From Vibrio gallicus (GTDB lineage: Bacteria > Pseudomonadota > Gammaproteobacteria > Enterobacterales > Vibrionaceae): a stretch of DNA of 64,000 nt. The translations under genes and the position numbers were made by a program. Positions 55,568-64,000 of the stretch are shown here, one piece after another. Positions within the stretch are counted from its first letter, which is position 1; the number at the start of each line of letters is the position of its first letter. The notes beneath the pieces were generated by a model. It was not told the origin of the DNA, did no database searches, and was given only the letters and a program-made list of their open reading frames with translations. The DNA is taken from NCBI RefSeq assembly GCF_024346875.1, contig NZ_AP024871.1:1426001-1490000 (forward strand), in the 5' to 3' direction.

Positions 55568-56395
55568 ATGACACAAGCTGCACCGGATAAAATCACCTTC
55601 ATGGGTGACGAATTTCTGCTATGTCCTGTTTTCTCTATAAAAGGGGAGCAAGAACTTCTTTCCCTTGAGTATCTTGGTATCAACAGTACATCATTCCTCT
55701 CGGGGTGTAGCAGAGGGTTTGTCGCCAGTTTTGAAATAACCACCGACAACCGATTGAGCCTGTGCAGCATATCTCTCATCGGCTCAAATTCCATTAGCCG
55801 AAATGTTTGTGGCAAAGAAGTTATCACGGACGCATATCATAAAGAGATCAGAGGAATCGACTATTTCCCTCAATTTTCCGGGAAACTAGTACTGCTAAAA
55901 GATTACTTAAAGAAAAGCAGCTTTATGTACAATTGCCCGGAAGATTATGAGACTGTTATTGAGCTTGGGCTAGAAAAAGGCAAAGTTATCCGAGTGAATG
56001 TGATTCGAGTAAAGGACGCGAATTCAAACGAGATACTCTCAAAAGAATTCACATCATTCACTGAAGCAAGTAAGTTTGCTAAATTTCTTTGTCAAGAGGG
56101 AGTTCAAGGGGTCACTTTAAAGCCAAACCACTCATCTAGGTTCACCGTCCGAGCTGATTTTGATAGAGAGTTTGAGTATCTATTTAATGAACCTCACATC
56201 AAACAGCGGCGCTGCTCCGAATGTGATGAAGTCATCCCCTTTGAACGAGTGAAGGTCGCCCCCAGTTGCTATCTGTGTATAGAATGCCTTAGCACACATG
56301 AGTCAAACAATAGTTATCACCGCAAAATGGATGTTGATGGCATTGGTGGTAGCCGTGACGACGCAAGACGAACTCTTCGAAACAGACGAGATTAA
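55568..56395 (+). CDS. Protein with C-terminal TraR/DksA-like C4 zinc finger
   Basis: 275 residues. The first 210 are a mixed alpha/beta region I do not recognise. The segment RRCSECDEVIPFERVKVAPS followed by CYLCIECLSTHE has the C-x2-C-x17-C-x2-C layout of TraR/DksA fingers. TraR-type proteins on plasmids and phages bind RNA polymerase. This protein is far longer than TraR, so the finger may serve another purpose. The ATG follows GGGAAGTAAATT. 56396-56592 downstream holds no gene. Confidence 0.6.
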   Translation: MTQAAPDKITFMGDEFLLCPVFSIKGEQELLSLEYLGINSTSFLSGCSRGFVASFEITTDNRLSLCSISLIGSNSISRNVCGKEVITDAYHKEIRGIDYFPQFSGKLVLLKDYLKKSSFMYNCPEDYETVIELGLEKGKVIRVNVIRVKDANSNEILSKEFTSFTEASKFAKFLCQEGVQGVTLKPNHSSRFTVRADFDREFEYLFNEPHIKQRRCSECDEVIPFERVKVAPSCYLCIECLSTHESNNSYHRKMDVDGIGGSRDDARRTLRNRRD

Positions 56396-56592
56396 TTACC
56401 TGACGCCTACCTTGCTTTTGTCCCTTAGCTATTTATAAAATCGGAGAAAATGCCCTCTGAGCACATAAATTTCATTGTTATCACATGAATATTATTTGGG
56501 GTAGTTCGAACTGTTACCTTACAGTCAGTTCGTACCCGACAAACATAATTGGGCACTACACTGTAGTCAAAAAAGTTGCTTGTGCACTCATT

Positions 56593-57867
56593 TTAACAAT
56601 TACTGCATGGAGTTTCATTCTGGATTGCTTTGGCAACATCAAGCAAAGGTAAACTAGAGCCATCTAGTTCTTGGATAGCCCAGTGTAAAGCTTCATCAAT
56701 AAACTCACTCCACATTTCCATTACAGGAACTCTCGGCTTAAAAAAGTTCTCTCTGTAATATGCTGCTCGAATCGGATTTTTATCAACATGAGAAAGAGTT
56801 GCCTCTACTAATTCTGTCGGGATACGCTCATTATGCAGCATGGTACTTCCAATACATCTAGTTCCATGTGCTGTCATTTTCCCTTGGTAACCCAATCTCC
56901 GAAGAACGCTACCAATCGAGCCTACTCCTGCATGTCCGGCTTTAGTTCGTCCCGGAAACACATATGTTTCACAACTCTTAAAGCTCTGCAAAAACAGCAA
57001 CAACTTAATGACACTTGGAGACAGTGGCACCGAATGTTCTTTGTCTGTTTTCATTTTGGGGTAAGTGATTTTTCCATTATCTAGTTCAATAAATCCCCAT
57101 TCAGTTATAGCGGCCTCACTGGGCCTTAACAACAATTGCAACTGCCACATAAACAAGCAGAATATTATTGGCGTAGTATTTGATTCAATTAGCTTCTTAA
57201 TCAGTTCTTTTAGTTCAACCGGCTCAATCGCGGGATAATGTTTTGGCGCTGGTTGCTTGAAATACCTCTTTAGCTTCTTGGTCGAAACATGACTTACATC
57301 CAAACCTAAAACGTCTGCATAATCAATTACTTGACCAATAATTTCTATTGCTTTTTTTACCGTATTTTTAGATAAAATCTTATCTAATACATCAAATAGA
57401 AAACTTGTAGTAATGTGTTTTATAGGCACTGGCCCCATATCTTTCTGAAGGTGATTATTAATAGTGCCTCGCTTTTGACGAATAGTGCGGGCCTTCCAGC
57501 TAAGGGGGTTTCTTTCAATTAGTATTTCTGAACATTGATAAAAAGTAACCTCAGCTGAAACACCACTCTCTAGTGCGCTTCCGTTCTTCACAATTTGAGG
57601 ATCAATACCTTTTTGCAGATAGCCCAAATACGTATCTTTTCCCTCTCGAGCTTTAGACAAACCAAGACTCGGATATGTCCCAAATCGCATGTATGTAGTT
57701 TTACCATCGGCTGGTTTTATATACCTCAACTCCCAGTGCACGCTGCCATTTGCCTCTACACATACATACAACTTGTCGCCATCACTATGCCGAACAGTTT
57801 TCTTGGAACTTTTAGCATCATTTATTGCTTTAGATATCTTAGTCGCCGTCAGCTTATGGCTCGCCAT
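56593..57867 (-). CDS. Tyrosine recombinase (P4-type integrase), apparently complete
   Basis: 424 residues. An N-terminal DUF4102-like domain (SHKLTATKISKAINDAK, GTYPSLGLSKAREGKD) and SAM-like core-binding domain are followed by the catalytic domain. Catalytic residues visible are Arg in LLLRPSEAA, His-x-x-Arg in TAHGTRCIG, His in LSHVDKN and Tyr in AAYYRENF. It should integrate and excise an element at a tRNA-type site. It lies 132 bases downstream of the second integrase, in the same direction. Confidence 0.85.
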   Translation of the reverse strand: MASHKLTATKISKAINDAKSSKKTVRHSDGDKLYVCVEANGSVHWELRYIKPADGKTTYMRFGTYPSLGLSKAREGKDTYLGYLQKGIDPQIVKNGSALESGVSAEVTFYQCSEILIERNPLSWKARTIRQKRGTINNHLQKDMGPVPIKHITTSFLFDVLDKILSKNTVKKAIEIIGQVIDYADVLGLDVSHVSTKKLKRYFKQPAPKHYPAIEPVELKELIKKLIESNTTPIIFCLFMWQLQLLLRPSEAAITEWGFIELDNGKITYPKMKTDKEHSVPLSPSVIKLLLFLQSFKSCETYVFPGRTKAGHAGVGSIGSVLRRLGYQGKMTAHGTRCIGSTMLHNERIPTELVEATLSHVDKNPIRAAYYRENFFKPRVPVMEMWSEFIDEALHWAIQELDGSSLPLLDVAKAIQNETPCSNC

Positions 57868-57951
57868 CTAAACCTCATTGTTCGTTCAACTATGAGGTAC
57901 TTCATCACAAAACATCCCTCCACTCCATACAATGGGTAGACGCCGTTTACC

Positions 57952-57974
57952 GTGGACATCGTTGGAGAGTTAAG
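57952..57974. repeat. Direct repeat copy A, in front of the first integrase
   Basis: GTGGACATCGTTGGAGAGTTAAG in the gap between the two integrase genes is a near copy of 59447-59468. It may be an attachment or integrase-binding site. Note that it is written as two parts here: GTGGACATCGTTGGAG then AGTTAAG. Confidence 0.4.
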
Positions 57975-57999
57975 TGAGAGATATTTAGGCGTTAACAGC

Positions 58000-59208
58000 T
58001 TACATAGATAGATCAGCCAGAGAGTTTCTGGAAATGTGGTCGCTCCACCAAGTCATCAGTTTCATTCGTTCATTAAAAAAAGATGCCCTGTTGTATGCTG
58101 CCCTAACTCGATTTCTATCAGTATGTGATAAAGCTGCTTCGATCACATGAGTGTCAAATCCATGCTCATGTAAAGTTGTACTAGCCAATGAATGCAGTCC
58201 ATGTGCAGTAGTACGATCTTTGAAACCAATTCGAGATAAAGCTTTATTCAAGGATTCTGTATGTATATGGGTTTTTCTGTTTATTCCCGAAGGGAAAACA
58301 TACTCACTCCAGGTGGCATAAGGCAACTGCCGCTTTAATATCACTAATGTTTGATTGGTCAACGGTATTTTATGAATTCTCCCATTCTTCATTGTATCTT
58401 TTGGAATGGTCCAAACTTTCTTTGTTAAGTCTATGTCTTGCCATCGAGCTGATGCGGCTTCTACTGAGCGTGTCATTGTATGAAGTTGCCATTCGAACAA
58501 TAGCTTCATTGGTAACCTCATAGTAGATACTGCAACTTCCCTTAAAAGCTCAGGCAGTTCATCTACTTCTAAAGAAGGAACATGATTAACTCGCGGTTTC
58601 TGAAAGACTTCATTGATCCCATGTAAGTTGTGACTCTCAATGACCCCTAAGTTCACAGCGTGAGTCATCACAGTTTTAAGTAATTGAATACTTCGCTTGA
58701 TCGTTTCAAACTTTCCCAATGACGCCAATGGTTTAAATATACCTATCGCTACTGGAGCTGTAATCAGTTCTACTCTCATGTCACCTAGTTGCGGCATAAC
58801 ATGAAGCTCAAGCTTTCTTCGAATATCGCTAAGTGTTTTAGGTTTAAGCTGTCCAGCCTTACTCTCTAACCATGATTCAAAAATCAAAGAGAGTGTATTA
58901 ACTCGTTCGGCTTCTTGCTCTAACTTAATTCGCTGACGTTCTAAAGCAGGGTCAAGTCCCTCTTTCAGCAACCTACGATAGTTATCTTTGATATTTCTAG
59001 CTTCTTGAAGGGAGAGATCAGGATAAGTGCCAATAACAATGTATGTGGCGGACCCTAGGGGCTTAATATATCGAAACTCCCAAGAATCGGAGCCTCTTAA
59101 TTTAGAATGGAAGTATAACCCTTGTCCGTCATTGAACCGTTGACTCAATTTCTGGCCAGTGGGTTTAAGTCCACGCAACTGAGTAGAAGTTAGCTTGCCT
59201 TTGTGCAT
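58000..59208 (-). CDS. Tyrosine recombinase (P4-type integrase) with the box II arginine replaced by His
   Basis: 402 residues, same domain order as the gene at 56593: DUF4102-like start (GTYPDLSLQEARNIKDN), core-binding domain and catalytic domain. Box I Arg (TRSVEAASARW) and Tyr (RAAYNRASFF) are present. The box II motif reads TAHGLHSLAS where family members have H-x-x-R, through a CGT to CAT type change. It has no stop or frameshift. This substitution should abolish or strongly weaken strand transfer. It is the one nearer to tRNA-Ser. Confidence 0.85.
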   Translation of the reverse strand: MHKGKLTSTQLRGLKPTGQKLSQRFNDGQGLYFHSKLRGSDSWEFRYIKPLGSATYIVIGTYPDLSLQEARNIKDNYRRLLKEGLDPALERQRIKLEQEAERVNTLSLIFESWLESKAGQLKPKTLSDIRRKLELHVMPQLGDMRVELITAPVAIGIFKPLASLGKFETIKRSIQLLKTVMTHAVNLGVIESHNLHGINEVFQKPRVNHVPSLEVDELPELLREVAVSTMRLPMKLLFEWQLHTMTRSVEAASARWQDIDLTKKVWTIPKDTMKNGRIHKIPLTNQTLVILKRQLPYATWSEYVFPSGINRKTHIHTESLNKALSRIGFKDRTTAHGLHSLASTTLHEHGFDTHVIEAALSHTDRNRVRAAYNRASFFNERMKLMTWWSDHISRNSLADLSM

Positions 59209-59446
59209 ATCACACCTCGAAACTGTATATTATTTATCAGTAAAATGAGATAGATCTAGCAATATACAGTAACGAAGCTAACGCATTGAAAATGTAGCTT
59301 TTCCCTATCAAGCTCGCATGCAACACGAGATGAATTCAATCAATGATTCGTTAGAAGATTTCAATTGTAACTGTATAACGCTGCCGGCACAGATGATTAA
59401 ACTATACAGTTTTCTATACATCAAGTTTGGGACATCATCAGCTAGT

Positions 59447-59468
59447 GTGGACAGCGCTGGAGGATAAG
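59447..59468. repeat. Direct repeat copy B, next to tRNA-Ser
   Basis: GTGGACAGCGCTGGAG followed by GATAAG matches copy A at 57952 with about four differences, in the same orientation. Between 59209 and 59446 there are also CTGTATA/TATACAG inverted motifs, likely operators of the integrase promoter. Confidence 0.4.
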
Positions 59469-59487
59469 GTATTGATTAGAAACGAAA

Positions 59488-59509
59488 AAAGACGCCCATG
59501 GACGTCTTT
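59488..59509 (-). terminator. Terminator of tRNA-Ser
   Basis: Minus strand: AAAGACG, loop TCCATGGG, CGTCTTT, then TTT. It lies 12 bases after the tRNA 3' end. Confidence 0.75.
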
Positions 59510-59520
59510 AATCTATAATG

Positions 59521-59608
59521 TGGCGGTGAGTGAGAGATTCGAACTCTCGATACGTTGCCGTATACACACTTTCCAGGCGTGCTCCTTCAGCCACTCGGAC
59601 AACTCACC
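59521..59608 (-). tRNA. tRNA-Ser (anticodon GGA)
   Basis: 88 bases with the encoded CCA end. The acceptor stem GGTGAGT/ACTCACC, the anticodon loop CTGGAAA with GGA, a long variable arm and the T loop TTCGAATC are all clear. It reads UCC/UCU serine codons. The sequence is close to E. coli serine tRNA of the same anticodon. Its 3' side faces the integrases, which often target tRNA genes. Confidence 0.97.
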
Positions 59609-59858
59609 GTTTTGATTTGCGGTTGATTTACTCAATCAACGAGGCGCTAATTTAATGATTTGTGGGGTTGTGGTCAAGGACTTCTATTAAGTTTTTTGGT
59701 TGTTCTGGTCTGTTTGCTCAATAAATAACAGTAACGGCGGTTTTTTTGTAGATTAGTCCCTTTCATATCGCATTTTGTTACGCTGTATCGTTGTGGTTCT
59801 GTATCTTAAACTCGCTTGGGTATAGAATGAGGGTAAGTATCAAAATGGAACTCGAATT

Positions 59859-60428
59859 GTGGATTTAGCAGAAATTATTGCTCAACCTGAGCTAGAAAAC
59901 CGTCTTTTACCTTATCATCAGACGTTAGGGTTTGTGACAGCAATGGCAGCGGCGCCACATGTTCTAGATCCATCACAGTGGGTTGCCTATTTATGGGGAG
60001 GCGATGAGTCTGCTCCATTTACTAGTGGCGAACAACTAGAGCAGTACCTTGAAGCTATCATTACAGCATGGAATGCAACGCGCCCTGCTCTATTTGAAGG
60101 CACCTGGCAATGGTCTATTGAATGTGGACTAGATGAGGGAGAGATTGTCACTGAAGCAACTAAGCTCTTCTGTGAAGGCTTGCTGCAAGGCTGGGGATTA
60201 ACCCAAGATGATTGGCAAACACTCATGCCGGAAGATAGCCAAGATAATGCACTACTAGGTGGTGTGATTCTTTCTATCAGTATGCTCTATGACCCAGAGA
60301 CCTCTTTAGAAACCCTTTCAGAAGAAGGCATTAATGGGCTGGAGCAGTTTGCTGAGATATTCAATGCAATGCCTGCAATGCTGTGTGGTTTAACCCAGCG
60401 CGGCGTAGCACTTGCTGAGCAAGCATAG
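59859..60428 (+). CDS. UPF0149 (YecA/YgfB-like) family protein
   Basis: 189 residues from a GTG; no ATG is available in this frame. An all-helical, acidic protein with CEGLLQGWGL and GLEQFAEIFNAMPAML segments of the UPF0149 family. The function is unproven. The 250 bases before it (59609-59858) contain the tRNA promoter on the other strand and its own. A terminator shared with nadA follows. Confidence 0.75.
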   Translation: MDLAEIIAQPELENRLLPYHQTLGFVTAMAAAPHVLDPSQWVAYLWGGDESAPFTSGEQLEQYLEAIITAWNATRPALFEGTWQWSIECGLDEGEIVTEATKLFCEGLLQGWGLTQDDWQTLMPEDSQDNALLGGVILSISMLYDPETSLETLSEEGINGLEQFAEIFNAMPAMLCGLTQRGVALAEQA

Positions 60429-60450
60429 TTACAACATCTTTAATACCATA

Positions 60451-60482
60451 AAAAAACCTCGGCCAAGTGACCGAGGTTTTTT
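60451..60482. terminator. Bidirectional terminator between the UPF0149 gene and nadA
   Basis: AAAAAACCTCGG (60451-60462), loop of eight, CCGAGGTTTTTT (60471-60482). Ideal on both strands. Confidence 0.9.
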
Positions 60483-60508
60483 ATTAGTCAAAGCCTATGC
60501 GCTGTTAC

Positions 60509-61570
60509 TTAAGCGTTGCCTTTCACTTTTAGGTTTAGTTGCTCTGCAAAATCTAGCATACGATTTAGTGGGATAAGCGACTTCACTCGCACAGATTCGT
60601 CAACGAATATCTCATGCTCTGCCCCGCCCTCTTTCAACGCTGATTCAATCGCTTTAAGGCCATTCATTGCCATCCAAGGACAGTGCGCACAGCTGCGACA
60701 TGTTGCGCCTGCGCCTGCGGTTGGTGCTTCGATAAGCTCTTTCTCTGGCACCAATTGTTGCATTTTAAAGAAGATACCTTTATCTGTCGCCACTATCAGT
60801 TGCTTGTTAGGTAGCTCTTTTGCAGATTTAATCAATTGGCTGGTAGAACCCACTGCATCGGCCAGTTCTACAACACTTGCAGGAGACTCAGGGTGCACCA
60901 AAATAGCGGCGTCAGGATAGACGGCCTTCATGTCTCTTAGTGCTTTGGCTGAGAACTCATCGTGTACAACGCATTCGCCATTCCACAGCAGCATCTCTGC
61001 TCCTGTCTGATTGGCAATGTAAGAACCTAGGTGGCGGTCAGGCCCCCAGATAATCTGCGTACCTTCTGCGTCTAGATGCTCTACAATTTCAAGTGCAATA
61101 CTTGAAGTCACAACCCAGTCAGCGCGAGCTTTTACAGCCGCTGAAGTATTCGCATACACAACCACGGTGTGCTCAGGGTGGGCATCACAAAACTCGGTAA
61201 ACTTATCTTCAGGACAACCTAGATCAAGGGAACATTCCGCTTCTAAGGTTGGCATTAAGATGGTTTTTTCCGGGGTAAGAATTTTTGCAGATTCTCCCAT
61301 AAAGCGTACCCCAGCGATGATCAATGTCTTAGCTGGGTGACGGTTACCAAACTTAGCCATCTCAAGCGAATCCCCAACAAAGCCGCCGCTTTCTTCGGCA
61401 AGGGCTTGGATCTCGGGATCGGTATAGTAGTGCGCGATAAGCACGGCATCTTTTTGCTGTAGAAGCTGTTTAATACTCGCCTTGTAAGCATCCTTCTGCT
61501 GAGCAGAAAGAGGAACTGGCTTAGGAGGAAATGGGTATATAGTTTGTGTTGTTTCTAAAATCTGGCTCAT
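60509..61570 (-). CDS. nadA: Quinolinate synthase NadA
   Basis: 353 residues. It condenses iminoaspartate with dihydroxyacetone phosphate to quinolinate in NAD synthesis, using a 4Fe-4S cluster. Visible are the [18 protein letters not shown] segment, [40 protein letters not shown] and the C-terminal [13 protein letters not shown] cluster motif. Length is standard. It lies beyond cpoB as in many gammaproteobacteria, with its own terminator and promoter space. Confidence 0.97.
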   Translation of the reverse strand: MSQILETTQTIYPFPPKPVPLSAQQKDAYKASIKQLLQQKDAVLIAHYYTDPEIQALAEESGGFVGDSLEMAKFGNRHPAKTLIIAGVRFMGESAKILTPEKTILMPTLEAECSLDLGCPEDKFTEFCDAHPEHTVVVYANTSAAVKARADWVVTSSIALEIVEHLDAEGTQIIWGPDRHLGSYIANQTGAEMLLWNGECVVHDEFSAKALRDMKAVYPDAAILVHPESPASVVELADAVGSTSQLIKSAKELPNKQLIVATDKGIFFKMQQLVPEKELIEAPTAGAGATCRSCAHCPWMAMNGLKAIESALKEGGAEHEIFVDESVRVKSLIPLNRMLDFAEQLNLKVKGNA

Positions 61571-61635
61571 AACTACGCCTGAAAACGTAAATAACTTTGA
61601 GCATTGTACACCTTTCTTTATGCCCTTGCCAAAAG

Positions 61636-61662
61636 CAAAAAGCCCAACATAGATGTTGGGCT
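61636..61662 (-). terminator. Terminator of tolB-pal-cpoB
   Basis: Minus strand: AGCCCAACAT, loop CT, ATGTTGGGCT, then TTTTTGCTTTT. Confidence 0.85.
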
Positions 61663-61679
61663 CTGGATCACATTTTACT

Positions 61680-62486
61680 CTACTTAAGCTTGCTCACTTT
61701 GGATTGAGCTGACTGAGCAGATGAGGTGTTTGGATACTCTACAACTGCTTGTTCGTAATACTTTTTTGCCGCCTTGGCATTGTTATTACGCACTGCAATA
61801 TCACCTAACTTAACCAGTGCATCAGCACGCTTATTCGAATCTTTATATGAAACTACGGCAGCAAATGCTTTCGCTGATTTCAGGTCGTCTTTTTTACTAA
61901 AATAGAGCTGACCGAGCCAATAGTTGGCATTAGATGCATATACAGACTGTGGGTATTTAGTGATGAAGTTTTCAAATGCCGCAGTTGCTGCATCGTAGTC
62001 TTTTTGCTTTAAAATCAAGTCAACGGCACTTTGATATGCTTGTTGTTCACTTTGATTATCAGAATACTTACCTGTTGAATCGGGTTCTGCTGCTGGTTGT
62101 GGGGCAACCTTAGGTTTGGCAGCCTCTGAACGAACCTTATCTAGTTCAATAAACAGCTCTCGCTGGCGGTCGACTAGCTGTTGCATTTGGTGTTGATTTT
62201 TCTCTAACGCGCCGTGCAACTCGCTTATCTCGATAGACATATCATCTACCTGTTGTTGCAAGCCCGCTTGAACTCGATTGCTGTTGCGCAGTAGACGCTC
62301 TAATCGCTGTACGTCGGTTTCTTTTCGGCTCGCTGAAGTACTAGATGAAGTCGTGCTTGTTGTAGAGACACTGGCTTGGTTAGTAGATGAGCTAAGATCA
62401 GAAACTGGAGCCGGTGCGGCAGACGCGAAGCCTGCCACACTAGCAAGTAACGTAAGCGTAATCGCTCGCTTGTTACTAATTAACAT
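61680..62486 (-). CDS. cpoB: Cell division coordinator CpoB (YbgF)
   Basis: 268 residues. Signal peptide cleaved near SAA-PAP. A trimerising coiled coil ([20 protein letters not shown] region, residues 75-125) and C-terminal TPR repeats ([35 protein letters not shown]) follow. It ties peptidoglycan synthesis to Tol-dependent outer-membrane constriction. The gene is 16 bases after pal. Confidence 0.95.
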   Translation of the reverse strand: MLISNKRAITLTLLASVAGFASAAPAPVSDLSSSTNQASVSTTSTTSSSTSASRKETDVQRLERLLRNSNRVQAGLQQQVDDMSIEISELHGALEKNQHQMQQLVDRQRELFIELDKVRSEAAKPKVAPQPAAEPDSTGKYSDNQSEQQAYQSAVDLILKQKDYDAATAAFENFITKYPQSVYASNANYWLGQLYFSKKDDLKSAKAFAAVVSYKDSNKRADALVKLGDIAVRNNNAKAAKKYYEQAVVEYPNTSSAQSAQSKVSKLK

Positions 62487-62502
62487 GTTTACTACCTTTC
62501 GA

Positions 62503-63060
62503 TTAGTAAACTAGAACCGCACGACGGTTCTGTGCATAAGCTTCTTCAGATTGGCCTAGTTCTAGAGGCTTCTCTTCACCGTAGCTTACGATAGAGATTT
62601 GGTCAGCTTGAACACCTGACGCTTGAAGATATTTAGAAACTGCTGTTGCACGACGCTCGCCAAGTGCGATGTTGTACTCAGGTGTACCACGCTCATCAGC
62701 GTGACCTTCGATAGTCACTTTAACATCTGGGTTTTCACTTAGATATTGTGCGTGAGCTGACAACATTTCTTCGTATTTTGCGCTGATAGTTGAGTTATCA
62801 AATTCGAAGTAAAGAGTTGAAGTTTCAGCAAGTGCTTTTTGCTTCATTTCACGCTCTGCTGCAAGTTGCTCTTCTTCAGTCATTGGCGAAACAACAGTGG
62901 TATCTGTAGCTTGTGCATTTTCATTACCAGCTGCTTGTTGTTGATTGTTAGTTTGTTGAGCATCAGAAGCATCTGTTGCATCATCTGATGAGCTACAAGC
63001 TGTCATAGCTAGAACTGGTAGTGCGATTAGCAGACCCTTTAAAACCTTGTTAAGTTGCAT
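62503..63060 (-). CDS. pal: Peptidoglycan-associated lipoprotein Pal
   Basis: 185 residues. Lipobox LAMTAC at the end of the signal peptide, a Gln/Asn/Ala-rich linker, then the OmpA-like domain with [23 protein letters not shown], which binds peptidoglycan. It works with TolB at the outer membrane. AAAAGGAAAAG lies before the ATG. Confidence 0.97.
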   Translation of the reverse strand: MQLNKVLKGLLIALPVLAMTACSSSDDATDASDAQQTNNQQQAAGNENAQATDTTVVSPMTEEEQLAAEREMKQKALAETSTLYFEFDNSTISAKYEEMLSAHAQYLSENPDVKVTIEGHADERGTPEYNIALGERRATAVSKYLQASGVQADQISIVSYGEEKPLELGQSEEAYAQNRRAVLVY

Positions 63061-63095
63061 GTTTTCTTTTCCTTTTCGTATAGAAAGTAGCTAAG

Positions 63096-64000
63096 TTACA
63101 AAAATGGTGACCAAGCAGGAGCTCGAACGCGCCCGTTTGTAGCTGGAAGCCTGGCCTTAAAGCGGCCATCGATAGAGACCATCGACAACACATTATTTTT
63201 ATTATACATAGAGCTGTATATCACCATTCCGCCGTTTGGCGCAATGCTTGGAGACTCATCCAAGAGTGTTTTAGTTAAAACTTGAACAGCTCCGGTCTCC
63301 AAATCTTGTTTTGCCAAATTAAATCCTGAGGCACTTTGATTAACCATAATCATAAAGCGGCCATCTGGTGTGATTTGACCACCCAAGTTTTGATTCCCTT
63401 GCCAAGTAATTCGCTTGGTCGCTCTTGAATCCAAATCTACTTTATAAATCTGAGGCTTACCACCTCTATCAGAAGTGAATATTAGTGATTTGCCATCTGG
63501 GTACCAAAACGGTTCAGTATTGTTTGCTCTACCGCGCGTAATCTGCTTAAGCTTTCGGGTTGCCAGATCAAGGGTATAAACCTGTAAACTGCCAGATTTA
63601 GACAATACGATGGCCAAGGTTTTTCCGTCTGGTGAAAAACGTGGAGCACCGTTATGGCGTGGGAAAGAAGTCAGCTTTTCACGCTTGCCGGTATAGATAT
63701 CCATCATGAATATCTCGGCACGACCATTTTGGAAGCTTACATAAGCAAGCTTACGACTATCTGGGGACCATGCTGGCGACATCAAAGGTTGCTTTGAGCG
63801 TAAAACCAAACGCTCGTTGTAGCCATCGTAATCTGCGATGCGCAATTGATAAGGATATTTGGCTTTATCGTTAATAACGACATAGGCAATACGCGTTAAA
63901 AATGCACCTTTCTCGCCAGTAAGTTGCTCATAAACCAGATCAGAAATACGGTGCGCGTATTCACGCAATCTAGGACCGGGAACCGTGGCAACCTTGTTAA
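63096..64000 (-). CDS. tolB: Tol-Pal system protein TolB, C-terminal part (start outside the window)
   Basis: The frame is open to the window edge, giving about 300 residues (from [20 protein letters not shown]). Five or six beta-propeller blades with [26 protein letters not shown] and [13 protein letters not shown] repeats are visible. It is the periplasmic link between Pal and TolA. It precedes pal by 35 bases. Confidence 0.95.
   Translation of the reverse strand, partial: NKVATVPGPRLREYAHRISDLVYEQLTGEKGAFLTRIAYVVINDKAKYPYQLRIADYDGYNERLVLRSKQPLMSPAWSPDSRKLAYVSFQNGRAEIFMMDIYTGKREKLTSFPRHNGAPRFSPDGKTLAIVLSKSGSLQVYTLDLATRKLKQITRGRANNTEPFWYPDGKSLIFTSDRGGKPQIYKVDLDSRATKRITWQGNQNLGGQITPDGRFMIMVNQSASGFNLAKQDLETGAVQVLTKTLLDESPSIAPNGGMVIYSSMYNKNNVLSMVSIDGRFKARLPATNGRVRAPAWSPFL

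Overview
The window reads as a chromosome segment of a marine gammaproteobacterium of the family Vibrionaceae, most likely a Vibrio. The reasons are the tolB-pal-cpoB-nadA block beside a tRNA-Ser, an E. coli-like tnaCAB operon, the artPIQM set, a TAXI-type TRAP transporter, a cueR-copA unit, an accessory SecDF pair and the protein sequences themselves. No genome-wide comparison was possible, so the species is not named.

Bases 1-34500 hold mostly ordinary chromosomal genes: the end of an Omp85-like barrel, two membrane proteins, cueR-copA plus a coupled 21-residue membrane ORF, an NRAMP-like carrier, an AEC carrier, a TAXI TRAP system, a LysR/SDR divergent pair, an arginine-type ABC transporter and tnaC-tnaA-tnaB with its leader peptide and CRP-type promoter. 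At 20217-21599 about six tandem copies of a 224-241 bp GC-rich palindromic unit abut a metal P-type ATPase that has lost its 5' half. Then come an HlyD/inner-membrane pair, an RluA-type pseudouridine synthase, RecQ, a rhodanese, an acyl-CoA ligase, a LysR regulator, a small secreted repeat peptide and a YeeE/YedE transporter.

Bases 34555-53242 look like an accessory block. It starts at a decayed IS5-family element and ends just before an ISAs1 element. It holds an alkylsulfatase-like MBL protein, a second HlyD/inner-membrane pair, a frameshifted accessory SecD with SecF, a chaA-dedA-mgtE-marC cation/envelope set, two small outer-membrane barrels, a LysR regulator, a small ORF coupled to an MscS channel, a secreted esterase and a 29-residue membrane peptide. 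Six intergenic regions in this block carry a shared palindrome (consensus ATGAATTTCTCTAATTCAT). In three divergent promoters it occurs as inverted pairs with centres 44, 44 and 64 bp apart. One copy precedes the lysR gene. I infer a locally regulated envelope/ion-stress regulon, and this is the strongest candidate for an undescribed system here.

Bases 53293-59510 are a mobile zone: an intact ISAs1, small phage- or satellite-like genes including a C4 zinc-finger protein, and two tandem tyrosine recombinases next to tRNA-Ser(GGA). One recombinase has lost the box II arginine. Bases 59521-64000 return to core genes: tRNA-Ser, a UPF0149 protein, nadA, cpoB, pal and the 3' part of tolB.
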